This document shows, in pieces, positions 46,286 to 55,230 of a stretch of 64,000 nucleotides of DNA. Position numbers and translations under genes: made by a program. Position 1 is the stretch's first letter, and the number at the start of each line of letters is the position of its first letter. Source of the DNA: Thermoanaerobaculia bacterium (lineage in GTDB: Bacteria; Acidobacteriota; Thermoanaerobaculia; UBA5066); NCBI GenBank assembly GCA_022071945.1, contig JAJVIN010000046.1, positions 62,001 through 126,000 on the forward strand, written 5' to 3'. Under the pieces are notes generated by a model that saw only the letters and a list, made by a program, of their open reading frames with translations, did not search any database and was not told the DNA's origin.

Positions 46286-46827
46286 AGACCGCGGTTCTCC
46301 TGGGGCTCCTGTCGGCTCCGGGAGCACCGGCCAAGGTCTTCGAAACCCAGGCGGCGGCCCTGGCCCGCGTCTTCCCGCCACCGGCGCAGGTGACGCGGGC
46401 CACCGCATTCCTGACGGCTGAGCAGAAAGCGCGAGCGGCCAAGCTCGCCGAGGCTCCGGTCGAATCCGCCGTGGTGACCCGCTACGGCGGGTTCACCGCA
46501 TCCGGCGAGGCGATCGGCACGGCCTACTTCGACACGCACACCGTAAGGACGGCGCCGGAAGTCTTGATGATCGTCGTCGGGCCGGACCGGACGGTCCGGT
46601 CCGTGGACGTCCTCGCCTTCGCCGAGCCCGAAGACTACCTTCCGCGCGAGGGGTGGTTGAAGCGCCTCGACGGAAGAAGGCAGGAAGAAGGGCTCTTCGT
46701 TGGAAGGGCCCTGGCGCACGTCACGGGGGCGACCCTGACGACACGCGCGATTGCCGCTGCAGTTCGTAGAATCCTCGCTCTCGACTCCATCCTGGGTCCG
46801 CCAGCCGCGCCCGGGAAGAAACCCTGA
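46255..46827 (+). CDS. Exported FMN-binding-domain flavoprotein
   Basis: A 190-residue protein. The signal sequence is 1-26 (LLKTAVLLGLLSAPGAPA). The mature part has the FMN_bind fold of RnfG/NqrC (EVLMIVVGPDRTVRSVDVL, EPEDYLPREGW) and the flavinylation motif TGATLTT, where Thr160 would carry FMN by a phosphoester bond added by ApbE. The GTG start at 46255 lies inside the porin gene's last codons. Such proteins carry single electrons outside the cytoplasmic membrane. It is followed 8 bases later by the four-helix membrane protein. Confidence 0.88.
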   Translation: MELRHRLPLLKTAVLLGLLSAPGAPAKVFETQAAALARVFPPPAQVTRATAFLTAEQKARAAKLAEAPVESAVVTRYGGFTASGEAIGTAYFDTHTVRTAPEVLMIVVGPDRTVRSVDVLAFAEPEDYLPREGWLKRLDGRRQEEGLFVGRALAHVTGATLTTRAIAAAVRRILALDSILGPPAAPGKKP

Positions 46828-46835
46828 GGAGATCC

Positions 46836-47381
46836 ATGAAGTACCTCGAATCCGGCGGTCATGAAAGAAGTGGTCTGATGCGCCTCACGCTCGGTGGAGC
46901 GCTCGTCTTCCTTTTCGGCCTCTGGGTGTCGAGCTTCGGGATGTTCTTCTCGCGCTTCAGCCTGGATCCCCAGAGCGTGATCGCCTATTACAGAGGATCC
47001 GAGGAGACCTTTCAGCCCCCGCGGACGTTCGGATCCATGGTCGAGGTGACGCACGGGCACATGGCGATGATGGGTGTCGTCCTCTTGCTGCTCACCCACC
47101 TGGCCATCTTCCTTCCCGTCAAGAGAAGCGTGAAGGTTGCCGGCATCATCGGCACGTTCGCGGCGGCGTTCCTCAACGAGGCGTCGGGCTGGCTCGTGAG
47201 GTTCGCCGGCCCGGCCTTCGCGCCCCTCAAGCCGATCGCGTTTCTGGCCTCCCAGGGCTTCCAGATCGTCCTGCTGCTCAGCCTCGCCGCGGGCCTCATT
47301 CGAGCGGGCAGGCGAGCCCCGAGCCCGATGCCCGAACGCGAGGCCGCGGAGGGGCCCGCGGACGCCGAGCCGACGATCTGA
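46836..47381 (+). CDS. Four-helix membrane protein, probable redox partner
   Basis: A 181-residue membrane protein of no family I recognise. It has four helices at about 16-37, 72-93, 97-118 and 124-151, and a charged Pro/Glu-rich cytoplasmic tail. The second helix begins VTHGHMAMMG and contains a further His (LLTHLAIF); the first helix is preceded by another His. Histidines spaced on such helices are compatible with heme or quinone binding, but no CxxCH is present. GAGGAG lies before the ATG. As the last gene after apbE, porin and flavoprotein, it could pass electrons from the quinone pool to the flavoprotein. This is inference. Confidence 0.6.
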   Translation: MKYLESGGHERSGLMRLTLGGALVFLFGLWVSSFGMFFSRFSLDPQSVIAYYRGSEETFQPPRTFGSMVEVTHGHMAMMGVVLLLLTHLAIFLPVKRSVKVAGIIGTFAAAFLNEASGWLVRFAGPAFAPLKPIAFLASQGFQIVLLLSLAAGLIRAGRRAPSPMPEREAAEGPADAEPTI

Positions 47382-47451
47382 ACTCTCTTCTCTCGGTCCC
47401 TCTCGGCCTGGTCCGCCCGGAGGGGCACCGCCGACGGCGGGGTGAGAGGCC

Positions 47452-48891
47452 CTACCTCGCCCCCTTGCCTCCCAGGACGGCCGGGATCGTCTTCAGGAGG
47501 ATCTTGACGTCGAGACCGAGGCTCCAGTTGTCGATGTAGGCGAGGTCGAGCTCCATCCAGTGATCGAAGCTCGGAATGTCGTTCCTCCCCGAGACCTGCC
47601 AGAGCCCCGTCAGCCCCGGCTTCATGGAGAGGCGCCGGCGCTGCCAGCGCTCGTAGCGAACGACCTCCTCGGGAATGGGAGGCCGGGGTCCGACGAGCGA
47701 CATCTCCCCCTTCAAGACGTTCCAGAACTGCGGGGCCTCGTCGAGCGAAAAACGCCGGATGAACCGGCCGAGGCGCGTGATCCTCGGATCGGCCTTCGAC
47801 TTGAAGGCGGGTCCCTCGTGCTCGTTGAGATGGAACACGTCCTGGAGCTGTTCCTCCGCCCCCTCGATCATCGTCCGCAGCTTGAACAGGGTGAACGGAC
47901 GGCCATTCAGCCCGCAGCGGGTCTGCTTGAAGAAAGCGGGTCCACGCGAGCTGATCTTGATGAGGAGCGCGGAGAGAGCGATGGGGACCAGGTAGATGGC
48001 GCCCAAGAGAATCGCGAGGGCGACATCCATCACCCTCTTGGCCATCATGGCGAAGTCATCCGCGGGCGTCGTGGTGAAGGTGAGAAGAGGCGTGCCCTGG
48101 AATTCCTCCAGCTCGACCCTCGCGATGACGTGCGGGAAGAAGTCGAGGACGAGCCTCGTGCGCACACCCATCTCTTCGCACATCAAGAAGACATCCTCGA
48201 GACGTTCGAGGTCACCGCGATCCACCGCGAGGATCACCTCGTCGATCGGGAACGACGTCACGATGGCCGGAAAGTCCTGCACGGTCCCGAGGATCGGAAT
48301 CCCGCCGGCCGTGGTCCCCTGCGGCGACGCGGCGGGCTTTTCCCGGATGACTCCGAGGAGCCGGAGACCCCACCAGGGGTGCTGGTGGATGAGCCGGGCC
48401 ATGTTGTCCGCGCGCGGCGTGTCACCCAGCAAGACCACCGAGCGGTAATTGAAGCCGAGCGCCCGGACCCGGCGGGCCGTCATCCGGACGGTCAACCTCT
48501 CGATCGTCAGGAACAGGATGCTCAGGCCGCAGAAGATGGCCAGGAACGGACGGGAGATGAAGTCCCACCTCGCGCCGTAGACGAAGAGGGCGAGGAGAAC
48601 CGTTCCCATGGCGGAAACCTTGAGCACGACGGCGGCCTCGTCTCTGAGACCCGAGGTCCGGTGGCTCTTGTAGGCCCGGCCGAGAACCAGAAGGACGGTC
48701 CAGATGACGACGATGGGTCCCGCGAGGGTGAGATAGAGGGAAAAGGGGGCGAGCTTCGTGAGCCGGCCCGGGAAGAACGAGGTCACAAGCTCGCTGCGGA
48801 TGAAGTAGGCGGCAACGAAGGCGGCCAGTATGGAGACCAGGTCGGCCGCATAGAGAAACGCCGCCACGGTTCGGGCGCGCTGTTTCAGCAT
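47452..48891 (-). CDS. Exopolysaccharide polyprenyl-phosphate glycosylphosphotransferase
   Basis: A 479-residue polyisoprenyl-phosphate hexose-1-phosphate transferase (WcaJ/WbaP type). Four or five N-terminal helices, a CoA-binding-like central domain (VVLLGDTPRADNMARLI), then the catalytic bacterial sugar transferase domain (about 285-475) with SRGPAFFKQTRCGLNGRPF, LVGPRPPIPEEV and KPGLTGLWQVSGRND. It starts repeat-unit assembly on undecaprenyl phosphate at the inner membrane. Followed on the same strand by three glycosyltransferases upstream in the map (48914-52103). Confidence 0.93.
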   Translation of the reverse strand: MLKQRARTVAAFLYAADLVSILAAFVAAYFIRSELVTSFFPGRLTKLAPFSLYLTLAGPIVVIWTVLLVLGRAYKSHRTSGLRDEAAVVLKVSAMGTVLLALFVYGARWDFISRPFLAIFCGLSILFLTIERLTVRMTARRVRALGFNYRSVVLLGDTPRADNMARLIHQHPWWGLRLLGVIREKPAASPQGTTAGGIPILGTVQDFPAIVTSFPIDEVILAVDRGDLERLEDVFLMCEEMGVRTRLVLDFFPHVIARVELEEFQGTPLLTFTTTPADDFAMMAKRVMDVALAILLGAIYLVPIALSALLIKISSRGPAFFKQTRCGLNGRPFTLFKLRTMIEGAEEQLQDVFHLNEHEGPAFKSKADPRITRLGRFIRRFSLDEAPQFWNVLKGEMSLVGPRPPIPEEVVRYERWQRRRLSMKPGLTGLWQVSGRNDIPSFDHWMELDLAYIDNWSLGLDVKILLKTIPAVLGGKGAR

Positions 48892-48913
48892 GTCTTTTGG
48901 GTCAACTCAACTC

Positions 48914-50029
48914 TCATGGCACATCAGAGACCGCCCGAGAGAATAACTCCTCGTAGGAGGTAGTGACGTCGTCCCAGAGATAGTCACGCCGGGCTTTCAG
49001 GAAAGCAGCCTCCCCCAGGCGCCGCCGTTCGTCCTCGCTCCCAAGGAGCCGCGACAGGGCCCGGGCCAGGGTCTCGGGCCGGTGCGCGTCGTAATAGAGA
49101 ACGGTGTCGCCGGCCACCTCACGGTTTTCCGGCGTTTCGTGCAGCAGGATCGGACGCCCGTAGCCCATGGCCTCAACCAGAGCCGGGTGGGTTCCTCCGA
49201 CCTCGGTCGCGTGGACGTAGACCATGGCGTTTGCCAGGAGCTGCTGGTAGGCCTCTCCGTAGAGCGCTCCGGGCATGCGAACGCGCGGGTCCTCGGCCGC
49301 CAGTTCTCGCAGCTTGCTGATGAAGCCATGGGAGTAGGGCGCGGAACCGATGAGGGCGAGGGGGGTTTCCCCGGGGACCTGCCGGTAGCCGATGAGGACC
49401 CCGTCGGGGTTGTTCTCGGGTTCGAACCTCGAGACGTAAAGGACGTACCGCCCCGGCACCAGACCGAGGCTCGAGAGGACGCCGGTGTGATCCGGCCGGG
49501 GCAGATCCGATCCGTACGGGATGAAGACGGAATCGATCCCGTACCGGTCCCGGTAATAGCGGTGGATGGCCCGGGCGTCCGTGAGGACGACGTCCGGCAG
49601 GACGCAGGAGAGCCTCTCGGAAACCGAGTAGGCGATCCGTCCGAGTGCGTTCCACTTCCTCCGGTTTTTCTCCAGACCGTCCACGTTGATGACGACCCGG
49701 CTCCCCGAGTAGAGGACTCTCGTGAGGCGGCAGGCGAGGGCGTTGATGCCGTTGCAGAACAGGATGGCGTCGTACGGCCGGGCCGCGGCGTGAAGGGCCG
49801 AAAGAAACCCGTGGACGACCGTATCGAGGTACTTGTGGCGGAAGGTCGGCAACTCGACGACGCGGACGCCGCGATACCACGCCACCCTTTCCCGCACGGC
49901 TCCCGGACGGGAATAGACGGTGACGTCGTGACCACGGGCCGCCAGCCTCACGGACAACTCCTCGGCCAGGGTCTCGAACCCGCCGTAGGCGGCGGGAATC
50001 CCCCGGGTTCCGAGGATCGCGATCCTCAA
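48914..50029 (-). CDS. Glycosyltransferase, GT4-like with DUF1972 N-terminus
   Basis: A 371-residue GT-B enzyme. The N-terminal GTRGIPAAYGGFETLAEEL is the DUF1972 signature found in rhamnosyl- and related transferases. The C-terminal donor-binding half has YVSRFEPENNPDGVL and TEVGGTHPALVEAMGYGRP with the E-x7-E-like pattern. It would add a sugar to the lipid-linked oligosaccharide started by the neighbouring phosphotransferase. It starts 8 bases after the stop of the upstream GT2 gene. Confidence 0.9.
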   Translation of the reverse strand: MRIAILGTRGIPAAYGGFETLAEELSVRLAARGHDVTVYSRPGAVRERVAWYRGVRVVELPTFRHKYLDTVVHGFLSALHAAARPYDAILFCNGINALACRLTRVLYSGSRVVINVDGLEKNRRKWNALGRIAYSVSERLSCVLPDVVLTDARAIHRYYRDRYGIDSVFIPYGSDLPRPDHTGVLSSLGLVPGRYVLYVSRFEPENNPDGVLIGYRQVPGETPLALIGSAPYSHGFISKLRELAAEDPRVRMPGALYGEAYQQLLANAMVYVHATEVGGTHPALVEAMGYGRPILLHETPENREVAGDTVLYYDAHRPETLARALSRLLGSEDERRRLGEAAFLKARRDYLWDDVTTSYEELFSRAVSDVP

Positions 50030-50036
50030 GCCGAAA

Positions 50037-51074
50037 TCACCTGGAAAGAGGCCTCCAGGCCCCCTCCGGACTCTGGGTGAACCAGGGCAGAAGCTCCTTG
50101 TCGGAAACGGTCCGGCGGCCCTGGATGTCCCGGCGTTTTTTTCCGAGCCGGGGCCGGTTGTCGAGGAGCCACCGAAAAGCGGGGAGAGAGGTCCGTTCGG
50201 TCAAGAGACACCCCCCGGCGACGGTGAGATCGCGGAAGAGGGTGGGCCCGAGGGTCGCCCGGATCAGCTCTTGGCCGGCGTTGTTGATCCTGAGGAGGAA
50301 GCGGTTCTTGACGGAGTGCATGTTCGCGAAGGCCGGCATCGTGGACCGGTTCTGTGGAAGACCTCGCCGCCGGTGCCAGGCGAGCGCGCGGGGAATCGAG
50401 CAGGCGGACCATCCGAAGAGCCGGAGGCGCCAGGCGAGATCGACGTCTTCTCGGTAGAGGAAGAAGTCGTCGTCGAAATAGCCGGTGGCGATCTTCACTT
50501 CCGTCAGGGCGGAGACCCGGAAGAGGGCGGTGCAGCCCGAGACGCCGAAGACCTCGGCCTCGCGGTCGAACCGGCCATCGTCGGGGAGCCCCGACCCGAT
50601 GTCGAAGTGCCGGCCGTTCCTCGTCATCCAGATTCCCACGGAGTCGAGGTCCCGGGCCGGCGCGAGATCCGGACCGTGGGCCCTGAGGATCTTCCCCGTG
50701 AACGAGGCCGTTCGTTCGTGCCTCGGGGCCTCGGCCGCCTCGAGGAGCGTCTCGATGAAGTCCGGCGCCAGGACGAGATCGGTGTTGAGAACCAGGACCC
50801 AGCGCGAGCCGTTCTGGATCGCGGCCTCGATCCCGAGGTTGTGGCCGCCGGTGTAGCCGAGGTTTCGCCGGGTATCCGTCACGCGGAGAGGAAGGCGGGC
50901 CGAACGCTCCCACCCCTTCAGGAGCGACCGGGTTCCATCCTCGGAGTTGTTGTCGATCGCCTCGATCGCGAAATCGCGGTAGGTCTGCTTCTCGAGGCTC
51001 TCGAGGAGCCGCTCGGCATCACGGGACTCGTTGTGAGTCACGATCGAGACGGTCAAGAGCGGAAGGAGTGTCAT
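50037..51074 (-). CDS. Family 2 glycosyltransferase
   Basis: A 345-residue GT-A enzyme. The N-terminus VSIVTHNESRDAERLLESL and the nucleotide-binding EAIDNNSEDGT are family hallmarks; the DxD region is LVLNTDLVLAPDF and the catalytic-base region YREDVDLAWRLRLFG. It resembles rhamnosyltransferases of the RfbN/WbbL kind. C-terminal residues are basic and peripheral. Three bases separate it from the next GT2 gene. Confidence 0.9.
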   Translation of the reverse strand: MTLLPLLTVSIVTHNESRDAERLLESLEKQTYRDFAIEAIDNNSEDGTRSLLKGWERSARLPLRVTDTRRNLGYTGGHNLGIEAAIQNGSRWVLVLNTDLVLAPDFIETLLEAAEAPRHERTASFTGKILRAHGPDLAPARDLDSVGIWMTRNGRHFDIGSGLPDDGRFDREAEVFGVSGCTALFRVSALTEVKIATGYFDDDFFLYREDVDLAWRLRLFGWSACSIPRALAWHRRRGLPQNRSTMPAFANMHSVKNRFLLRINNAGQELIRATLGPTLFRDLTVAGGCLLTERTSLPAFRWLLDNRPRLGKKRRDIQGRRTVSDKELLPWFTQSPEGAWRPLSR

Positions 51075-51077
51075 CGG

Positions 51078-52103
51078 CTAGACGCGAGGGGACTCCGCCA
51101 GCGAGGTCCGCCAGCCCAGGCCGGCCAGCCCGGCCAGGACGCGGAAGTAGGCGGCCCAGGCGTCCCGGCGGGTGTGGTCCCCCCTGAATCCGAGGAGGAG
51201 CCCGATTCGAAGGACGGTTCCCAGGGCGAGGATGGCCCTGGCCACACCGGTCTTCCAGGCGGGCTCGTGTTTCCCGAGGTAGCGGAAGAGGTTGCGTGTG
51301 TAAAGAGGGAGGTAGTCGCGATAGGCGAGCGCCCTCATGGTGGATCCGCCCGTATGCCTGACGCGAACGGCCGGCACGTAGCGAATCGAGAACCCCGCCT
51401 CTTTGATCCGGGCACAGAAGTCAACGTCCTCGAACCACGCCGGGAAGAACTGGGGGTCGAACCCCCCAAGGTCCAAAAAGACGCTCGCCTTCACGAGAAG
51501 GGCGGCGGCCGCGGGTTGCTCGACCTCGAGGGCCTGGAGCGGCTCGCGGAAAAGATATCGTTCGCGGCGGAGCCAGGGGTTCTTGGGCCACAGGCGGTTG
51601 ACGAGGAAAGCCTCGCGAGCGAGCGAGCCCAGGGAAGGGAGCTTTCGGAGCTGGAATTCGGCCTGTCCGTCCCCCTCGAGGGCGGGGGCGACGGCCGCGG
51701 TTGCGCCGCCGGCAAAGAGCTCGGAGAAGAGCTTTTCGAGTCCGGCCGTCCCCGACAGCCACTCGGTGTCGGGATTCAGAAGCAGGATGGCGTCAAAAGG
51801 CGCGGATTCCTCCGTCACGGCCCGGTTGCAGGCCGGGCCGAATCCCTCGTTGCGGGACAGGCGCAGGACCGTGAAGCGGGCCTGGCGGGCGAGAGGAGCC
51901 GACCCATCGGTGGAGGCGTTGTCGACGAGGGTCACCCGGGCCCCGGGAGGCAGAGACGGGAAGAGCACGCGCAGATGGGGTTCGGAGTTCCAGGAGACCA
52001 CCACGAAGAGAGTCCTCTCGAGGGCCGCGCTCCGGAGAGGACTTGGGGCCGGGAGCGGAGAGGACGAGGGGAGATGGTTCAAAACGGCGGCCGCTGACAA
52101 CAC
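51078..52103 (-). CDS. Family 2 glycosyltransferase
   Basis: A 341-residue GT-A enzyme paralogous in layout to its neighbour: FVVVSWNSEPHLR, TLVDNASTDGS, donor-site LLLNPDTEWL and FPAWFEDVDFCARIKEAGF. The first 27 residues (Ser/Pro/Ala-rich) precede the fold and may not be translated; the GTG at 52103 is the only start I can place, so the true N-terminus is uncertain. A hydrophobic segment (GVARAILALGTVLRIGLLLG) near residue 285 may sit on the membrane. First gene of the exopolysaccharide set. Confidence 0.88.
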   Translation of the reverse strand: MLSAAAVLNHLPSSSPLPAPSPLRSAALERTLFVVVSWNSEPHLRVLFPSLPPGARVTLVDNASTDGSAPLARQARFTVLRLSRNEGFGPACNRAVTEESAPFDAILLLNPDTEWLSGTAGLEKLFSELFAGGATAAVAPALEGDGQAEFQLRKLPSLGSLAREAFLVNRLWPKNPWLRRERYLFREPLQALEVEQPAAAALLVKASVFLDLGGFDPQFFPAWFEDVDFCARIKEAGFSIRYVPAVRVRHTGGSTMRALAYRDYLPLYTRNLFRYLGKHEPAWKTGVARAILALGTVLRIGLLLGFRGDHTRRDAWAAYFRVLAGLAGLGWRTSLAESPRV

Positions 52104-52191
52104 GCGCCTCGATTATCAGGGAGTGGCGCTCCGCCCGGGAGATCTGACAACGGGGATTCTCGAAGGGGGGCTGGATTTCCGGGGATCAAGG

Positions 52192-52200
52192 TGCTATCTT
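52192..52200 (+). promoter_or_regulatory. Extended -10 promoter of tRNA-Pro
   Basis: TGCTATCTT ends 19 bases before the tRNA. The surrounding GGTGCTATCTT is identical to the tRNA-Glu promoter. No clear -35 is present. Confidence 0.5.
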
Positions 52201-52219
52201 TCGCCTCCTCGCTCGGGGT

Positions 52220-52296
<77 letters not shown>

Positions 52297-52437
52297 TTTC
52301 TCTCCCCTCCTGGGGTGACGGGCTTCTCTCGACACCGTCTCGGCTGATAACCTCGCCGAAGCCTCGGTTTCTGGAGTCGAGCCTCACCCGGCCGGGTCTT
52401 CGACCCCTGGTCACGGGTGACGAGAAAGGAGACTGCC

Positions 52438-53208
52438 GTGTCTGAGATTGGGGGAGTCACGCTCACGCTCGACGGAGCCTCGGCGATCGTGACCTTCGAG
52501 CACCCTCCGGTGAACACGCTCGACCGGCACCTCGTCATGAGCCTCGAGGAGAAGGTCCGCGAGGCCGCGCGCCGGCGCGAAACCAAGCTGATCACGCTCG
52601 CTTCGAAGGGGCACGACTTCAGCGCGGGACTCGAGGCCAACGAGCTCGTGCCGGAAAGAGCGGATCTCCTGATCAAGGCGTTCCACTCTCTCGTCCGCCT
52701 CCTCTTGACGATCGAGGTCCCGACGATGGCCCTGGTGCAGGGGCGTGCCCTCGGCGGCGGGGCCGAACTGGCTCTGGCGTGTGACTTCGTCTTCGCCGAG
52801 ACGACCGCGACTTTCGGCTTCCCGGAGATCCGGCTCGGGCTGTTTCCGCCGGTGGCCTCGGTGCTCCTGGAGCGGCGGATCGGCCGGACCAAGGTGGCGG
52901 ACCTGGTGCTGTGTGGCGCGGCCGTCAACGCGGAAGCCGCCGAAAGGCGGTGGATGATCAACGCGCTGGTGAATCCCGGTGATCTCGTGAACGCCCTGGA
53001 GCTGATGCACGAGCGGCTCCAGCCCTTCTCGGCTTCGAGTCTGAGGATGGCCAAGCGGGCTCTCGCTCTGGGGGGCAGCACGGATCCGATCGCGGGGCTA
53101 GCCCTCGTCGAGCGCGTCTACCTCAAGGAGCTGATGTCCACCCGCGATGCCGCCGAGGGCGTGGAGGCCTTCCTGGAGAAGCGGGGACCGGTCTGGAAGG
53201 ACCGCTAG
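52438..53208 (+). CDS. Crotonase-family hydratase, dienoyl-CoA hydratase-like
   Basis: A 256-residue enoyl-CoA hydratase/isomerase. Oxyanion-hole segments [11 protein letters not shown] and [16 protein letters not shown] and the acid segment [16 protein letters not shown] are intact. From memory of the family, the sequence (including [19 protein letters not shown] at the end and [11 protein letters not shown]) resembles cyclohexa-1,5-dienecarbonyl-CoA hydratase of anaerobic benzoyl-CoA breakdown more than FadB/PaaF-type hydratases. No other genes of that pathway are in the window, so the true substrate is open. The GTG start at 52438 has AAGGAG six bases upstream; a GTG 21 bases earlier is less well placed. 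Confidence 0.85.
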   Translation: MSEIGGVTLTLDGASAIVTFEHPPVNTLDRHLVMSLEEKVREAARRRETKLITLASKGHDFSAGLEANELVPERADLLIKAFHSLVRLLLTIEVPTMALVQGRALGGGAELALACDFVFAETTATFGFPEIRLGLFPPVASVLLERRIGRTKVADLVLCGAAVNAEAAERRWMINALVNPGDLVNALELMHERLQPFSASSLRMAKRALALGGSTDPIAGLALVERVYLKELMSTRDAAEGVEAFLEKRGPVWKDR

Positions 53209-53212
53209 GGCA

Positions 53213-53256
53213 CAAAAAAACTGCCGCTGGTAAGGAGGAGGAGTACCGGCGGCAGT
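53213..53256 (-). terminator. Intrinsic terminator of the sigma/anti-sigma block
   Basis: A 13-bp stem (53220-53232 with 53244-53256, one G-U pair) with an 11-base AGGAGGAGGAG-type loop is followed on the minus strand by seven T (53219-53213). It lies 75 bases after the anti-sigma-like gene and also faces the end of the hydratase gene. Confidence 0.8.
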
Positions 53257-53330
53257 AAATATTGGGTCGCCCCTAACTCGTTCTGAAGTGCAGCGAGCCC
53301 GATCGACCTAACGTGCAAATCGTTCTTTTT

Positions 53331-54164
53331 TCAGGGAGAAGGGGGAGAAGGCGGGGGTTCTTCCTCGAGTCGCGCCAGGGGAACGCGGACCCGGCCAGCC
53401 GCCTGTTCGGTGACGAGCTCTATCTCGAGCGGCAGATTCGACAGAAGGGCCGAGTTCAGGGTCAGCGACAGCGACCGCCCTTCCGGCAGGACGAAAGAGG
53501 CCTCGACACGGCCGAGGCTCCTGCCGCTGGAATCGACCGCCTCCACGTAGCGCCGGCCGGCGGCGGGGGGCAGAACGCGTCCCGGGAATGTCAGCTGGAG
53601 GGGAAGATTTCTGTCTCTGGGGAGCCGGACGAGGCCCGGTCCCTCCGGAACGGCCGGGGCCACCGGGATCGACGCGGCGATATCCAGGAGGCGGGGCGCG
53701 CGGTGAACCGAGGAACTCCGCTCCTGGACCTGCCCGCGAAGGACCGCAACCTGGCCCCTCAAGTACAGGGCGGAAACGACGGCCGAGATCAGGAGGAGCC
53801 CGCCCAGTCCGGAGAGGACGATCGCCCCGGTTCGACCGGGGAACAGCCTTTCGGAGGCCGCGCGGGCCGGAGGGCTGGGAACCGCCCTCTTCGAAAGCTG
53901 AAGCTGGATCCGGCGGGTCGTCTCGACCCGTTCGCGGTAGTAGGGCGCGGCCAGAAGGGAGTCCTCGAACCTTCGCCGGTCGGGCGGCGGCATCTGGCCC
54001 ATGACGTACTCCGCGATCATCCTGTCTTCCTCGGCCTCGATCCGGTCAAAGAGCGAGTCGTCCGAGAAGTAGGCTGCCTCGATGCGGTCCAGATCCTTCT
54101 CGGGAAGCCTGCGGAGAAGGTAGTTTCGGATTTCCTCGTTCTTCAGGTTCGCCGCGCTGCTCAT
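53331..54164 (-). CDS. Candidate membrane anti-sigma factor
   Basis: A 277-residue bitopic protein. The cytoplasmic part (1-110) is helical and charged (LKNEEIRNYLLRRLPEKDLD, EDRMIAEYVMGQMPPPDRRRF) and could be an anti-sigma domain; no zinc His-x3-Cys-x2-Cys motif is seen. One transmembrane helix (about 113-134) leads to a periplasmic beta-rich domain (about 165-265). Its ATG overlaps the stop of an ECF sigma gene as ATGA, the standard arrangement of a sigma/anti-sigma pair. Function is inferred from position and topology. Confidence 0.7.
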   Translation of the reverse strand: MSSAANLKNEEIRNYLLRRLPEKDLDRIEAAYFSDDSLFDRIEAEEDRMIAEYVMGQMPPPDRRRFEDSLLAAPYYRERVETTRRIQLQLSKRAVPSPPARAASERLFPGRTGAIVLSGLGGLLLISAVVSALYLRGQVAVLRGQVQERSSSVHRAPRLLDIAASIPVAPAVPEGPGLVRLPRDRNLPLQLTFPGRVLPPAAGRRYVEAVDSSGRSLGRVEASFVLPEGRSLSLTLNSALLSNLPLEIELVTEQAAGRVRVPLARLEEEPPPSPPSP

Positions 54165-54715
54165 GGGGAAGCCGGATCTCTGGGCGGCCGGTAATCGCGC
54201 CTCTGCCTGGTCTCGTCCATCCGGCGTCTGAGCTCGCGCTTGGCACGGTAGACGCGCATGTCCACGGCGTCCGTGCTGATGCCCTCCTCGCGTGCGATCG
54301 TCCGGGACGGGATCTCGTCGATGAAGCGCCGCACGAGGAGCGACCTCATCTTCTCCGGCAAGAGCGACAGGGCCCGTCTGACGATCAGGCGGCGGCTGCT
54401 CTCGAGGGCGTCGGTGAGCGGGTTCTCGAAGGATGGAAGCTCCACGGCCCCGGAGATCCCGTCGTGCATCTCGGCCCGCGTCACCCTGCGGCAGTACTCG
54501 AAGAAGACGTTCTTGGCGATCCCGAGCGCGTAGGCCTCGGCCGACTCGACGGCTTCGCCCCGCTCGATCCGCTGGAAGACCCTCAGGACGGTTTCCTGCG
54601 CGAGCTCCCGCGCCTCGTCTTCGGTCCTCACGCCCCGGGAAAGGAAGAACCTCCGCAGCTTCTCGGGAAGCCGCCCAAACTCGCTTTCGAGGGTTTCGTC
54701 GGACTGGTGAGTCAT
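54161..54715 (-). CDS. ECF-type RNA polymerase sigma factor
   Basis: A 184-residue sigma-70-family factor. Region 2 (about 18-80) has ARELAQETVLRVFQRIERGE and AYALGIAKNVFFEYCRR; region 4 (about 125-175) ends in the helix-turn-helix IPSRTIAREEGISTDAVDMRVYRAKRELRRRM. Regions 1 and 3 are absent, as in ECF factors. I used ATG 54715; a TTG at 54748 would add 11 residues. It is coupled to the anti-sigma-like gene. Target promoters unknown. Confidence 0.88.
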   Translation of the reverse strand: MTHQSDETLESEFGRLPEKLRRFFLSRGVRTEDEARELAQETVLRVFQRIERGEAVESAEAYALGIAKNVFFEYCRRVTRAEMHDGISGAVELPSFENPLTDALESSRRLIVRRALSLLPEKMRSLLVRRFIDEIPSRTIAREEGISTDAVDMRVYRAKRELRRRMDETRQRRDYRPPRDPASP

Positions 54716-54816
54716 GATCGGGTTCAGCGGGGCCGGTGAATTCCGCAAGACTGGATCCTCATCCGTAGCCTAGACCGGCTCCATTGCGGGCTCAAGCCCG
54801 GAAAAGGTGACCGGCG

Positions 54817-55230
54817 TCACTTCCGCTCCTCTTCGACGGGTTCCCGGGCGCGTTTGACGGCATCCTGCATCATCTGGCGGCGCTTCTCGACGACAGGCGC
54901 AAACCGCGCCCTCTGCTCCGGGGTCAAGACCGCGGAGATCCGTCCCGCCGTCCGGTCGAAGATGTGCTCGACCACCGGCACGAGATCCTTTTCCAGCATC
55001 ACGAGGTCGCGGCGCCCCGCCAGGAGCGCTGCTCGGACCTGCGCCCTCTGCTGGGCGGACAGGTCGAGGTCGCGCGTCATCCGGAACAGGATGATCTCGA
55101 TGACGACGTCCTTCGACTCGAACAGCCGGGTCTCGATCCTCGTCCGGACCACGTGGTACGTGGCGGCCCCGGACACGGCACCCAGAAGGAAGATGAGAAG
55201 GACCGCCACCCACGTCTTGAGGGAGCTCAC
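54817..55230 (-). CDS. Spy/CpxP-like membrane-anchored periplasmic protein
   Basis: A 137-residue protein: an N-terminal transmembrane helix (7-25, VAVLLIFLLGAVSGAATYHVV) and an all-helical periplasmic part with two LTxxQ-like segments, LDLSAQQRAQVRAAL and LTPEQRARFAPVVEKR. This is the pattern of Spy, CpxP, ZraP and CnrX-type envelope-stress chaperones and sensors. The GTG start overlaps the preceding gene's stop as GTGA. It lies between two sigma/anti-sigma pairs, which suggests it senses or buffers envelope stress for one of them. Confidence 0.75.
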   Translation of the reverse strand: MSSLKTWVAVLLIFLLGAVSGAATYHVVRTRIETRLFESKDVVIEIILFRMTRDLDLSAQQRAQVRAALLAGRRDLVMLEKDLVPVVEHIFDRTAGRISAVLTPEQRARFAPVVEKRRQMMQDAVKRAREPVEEERK

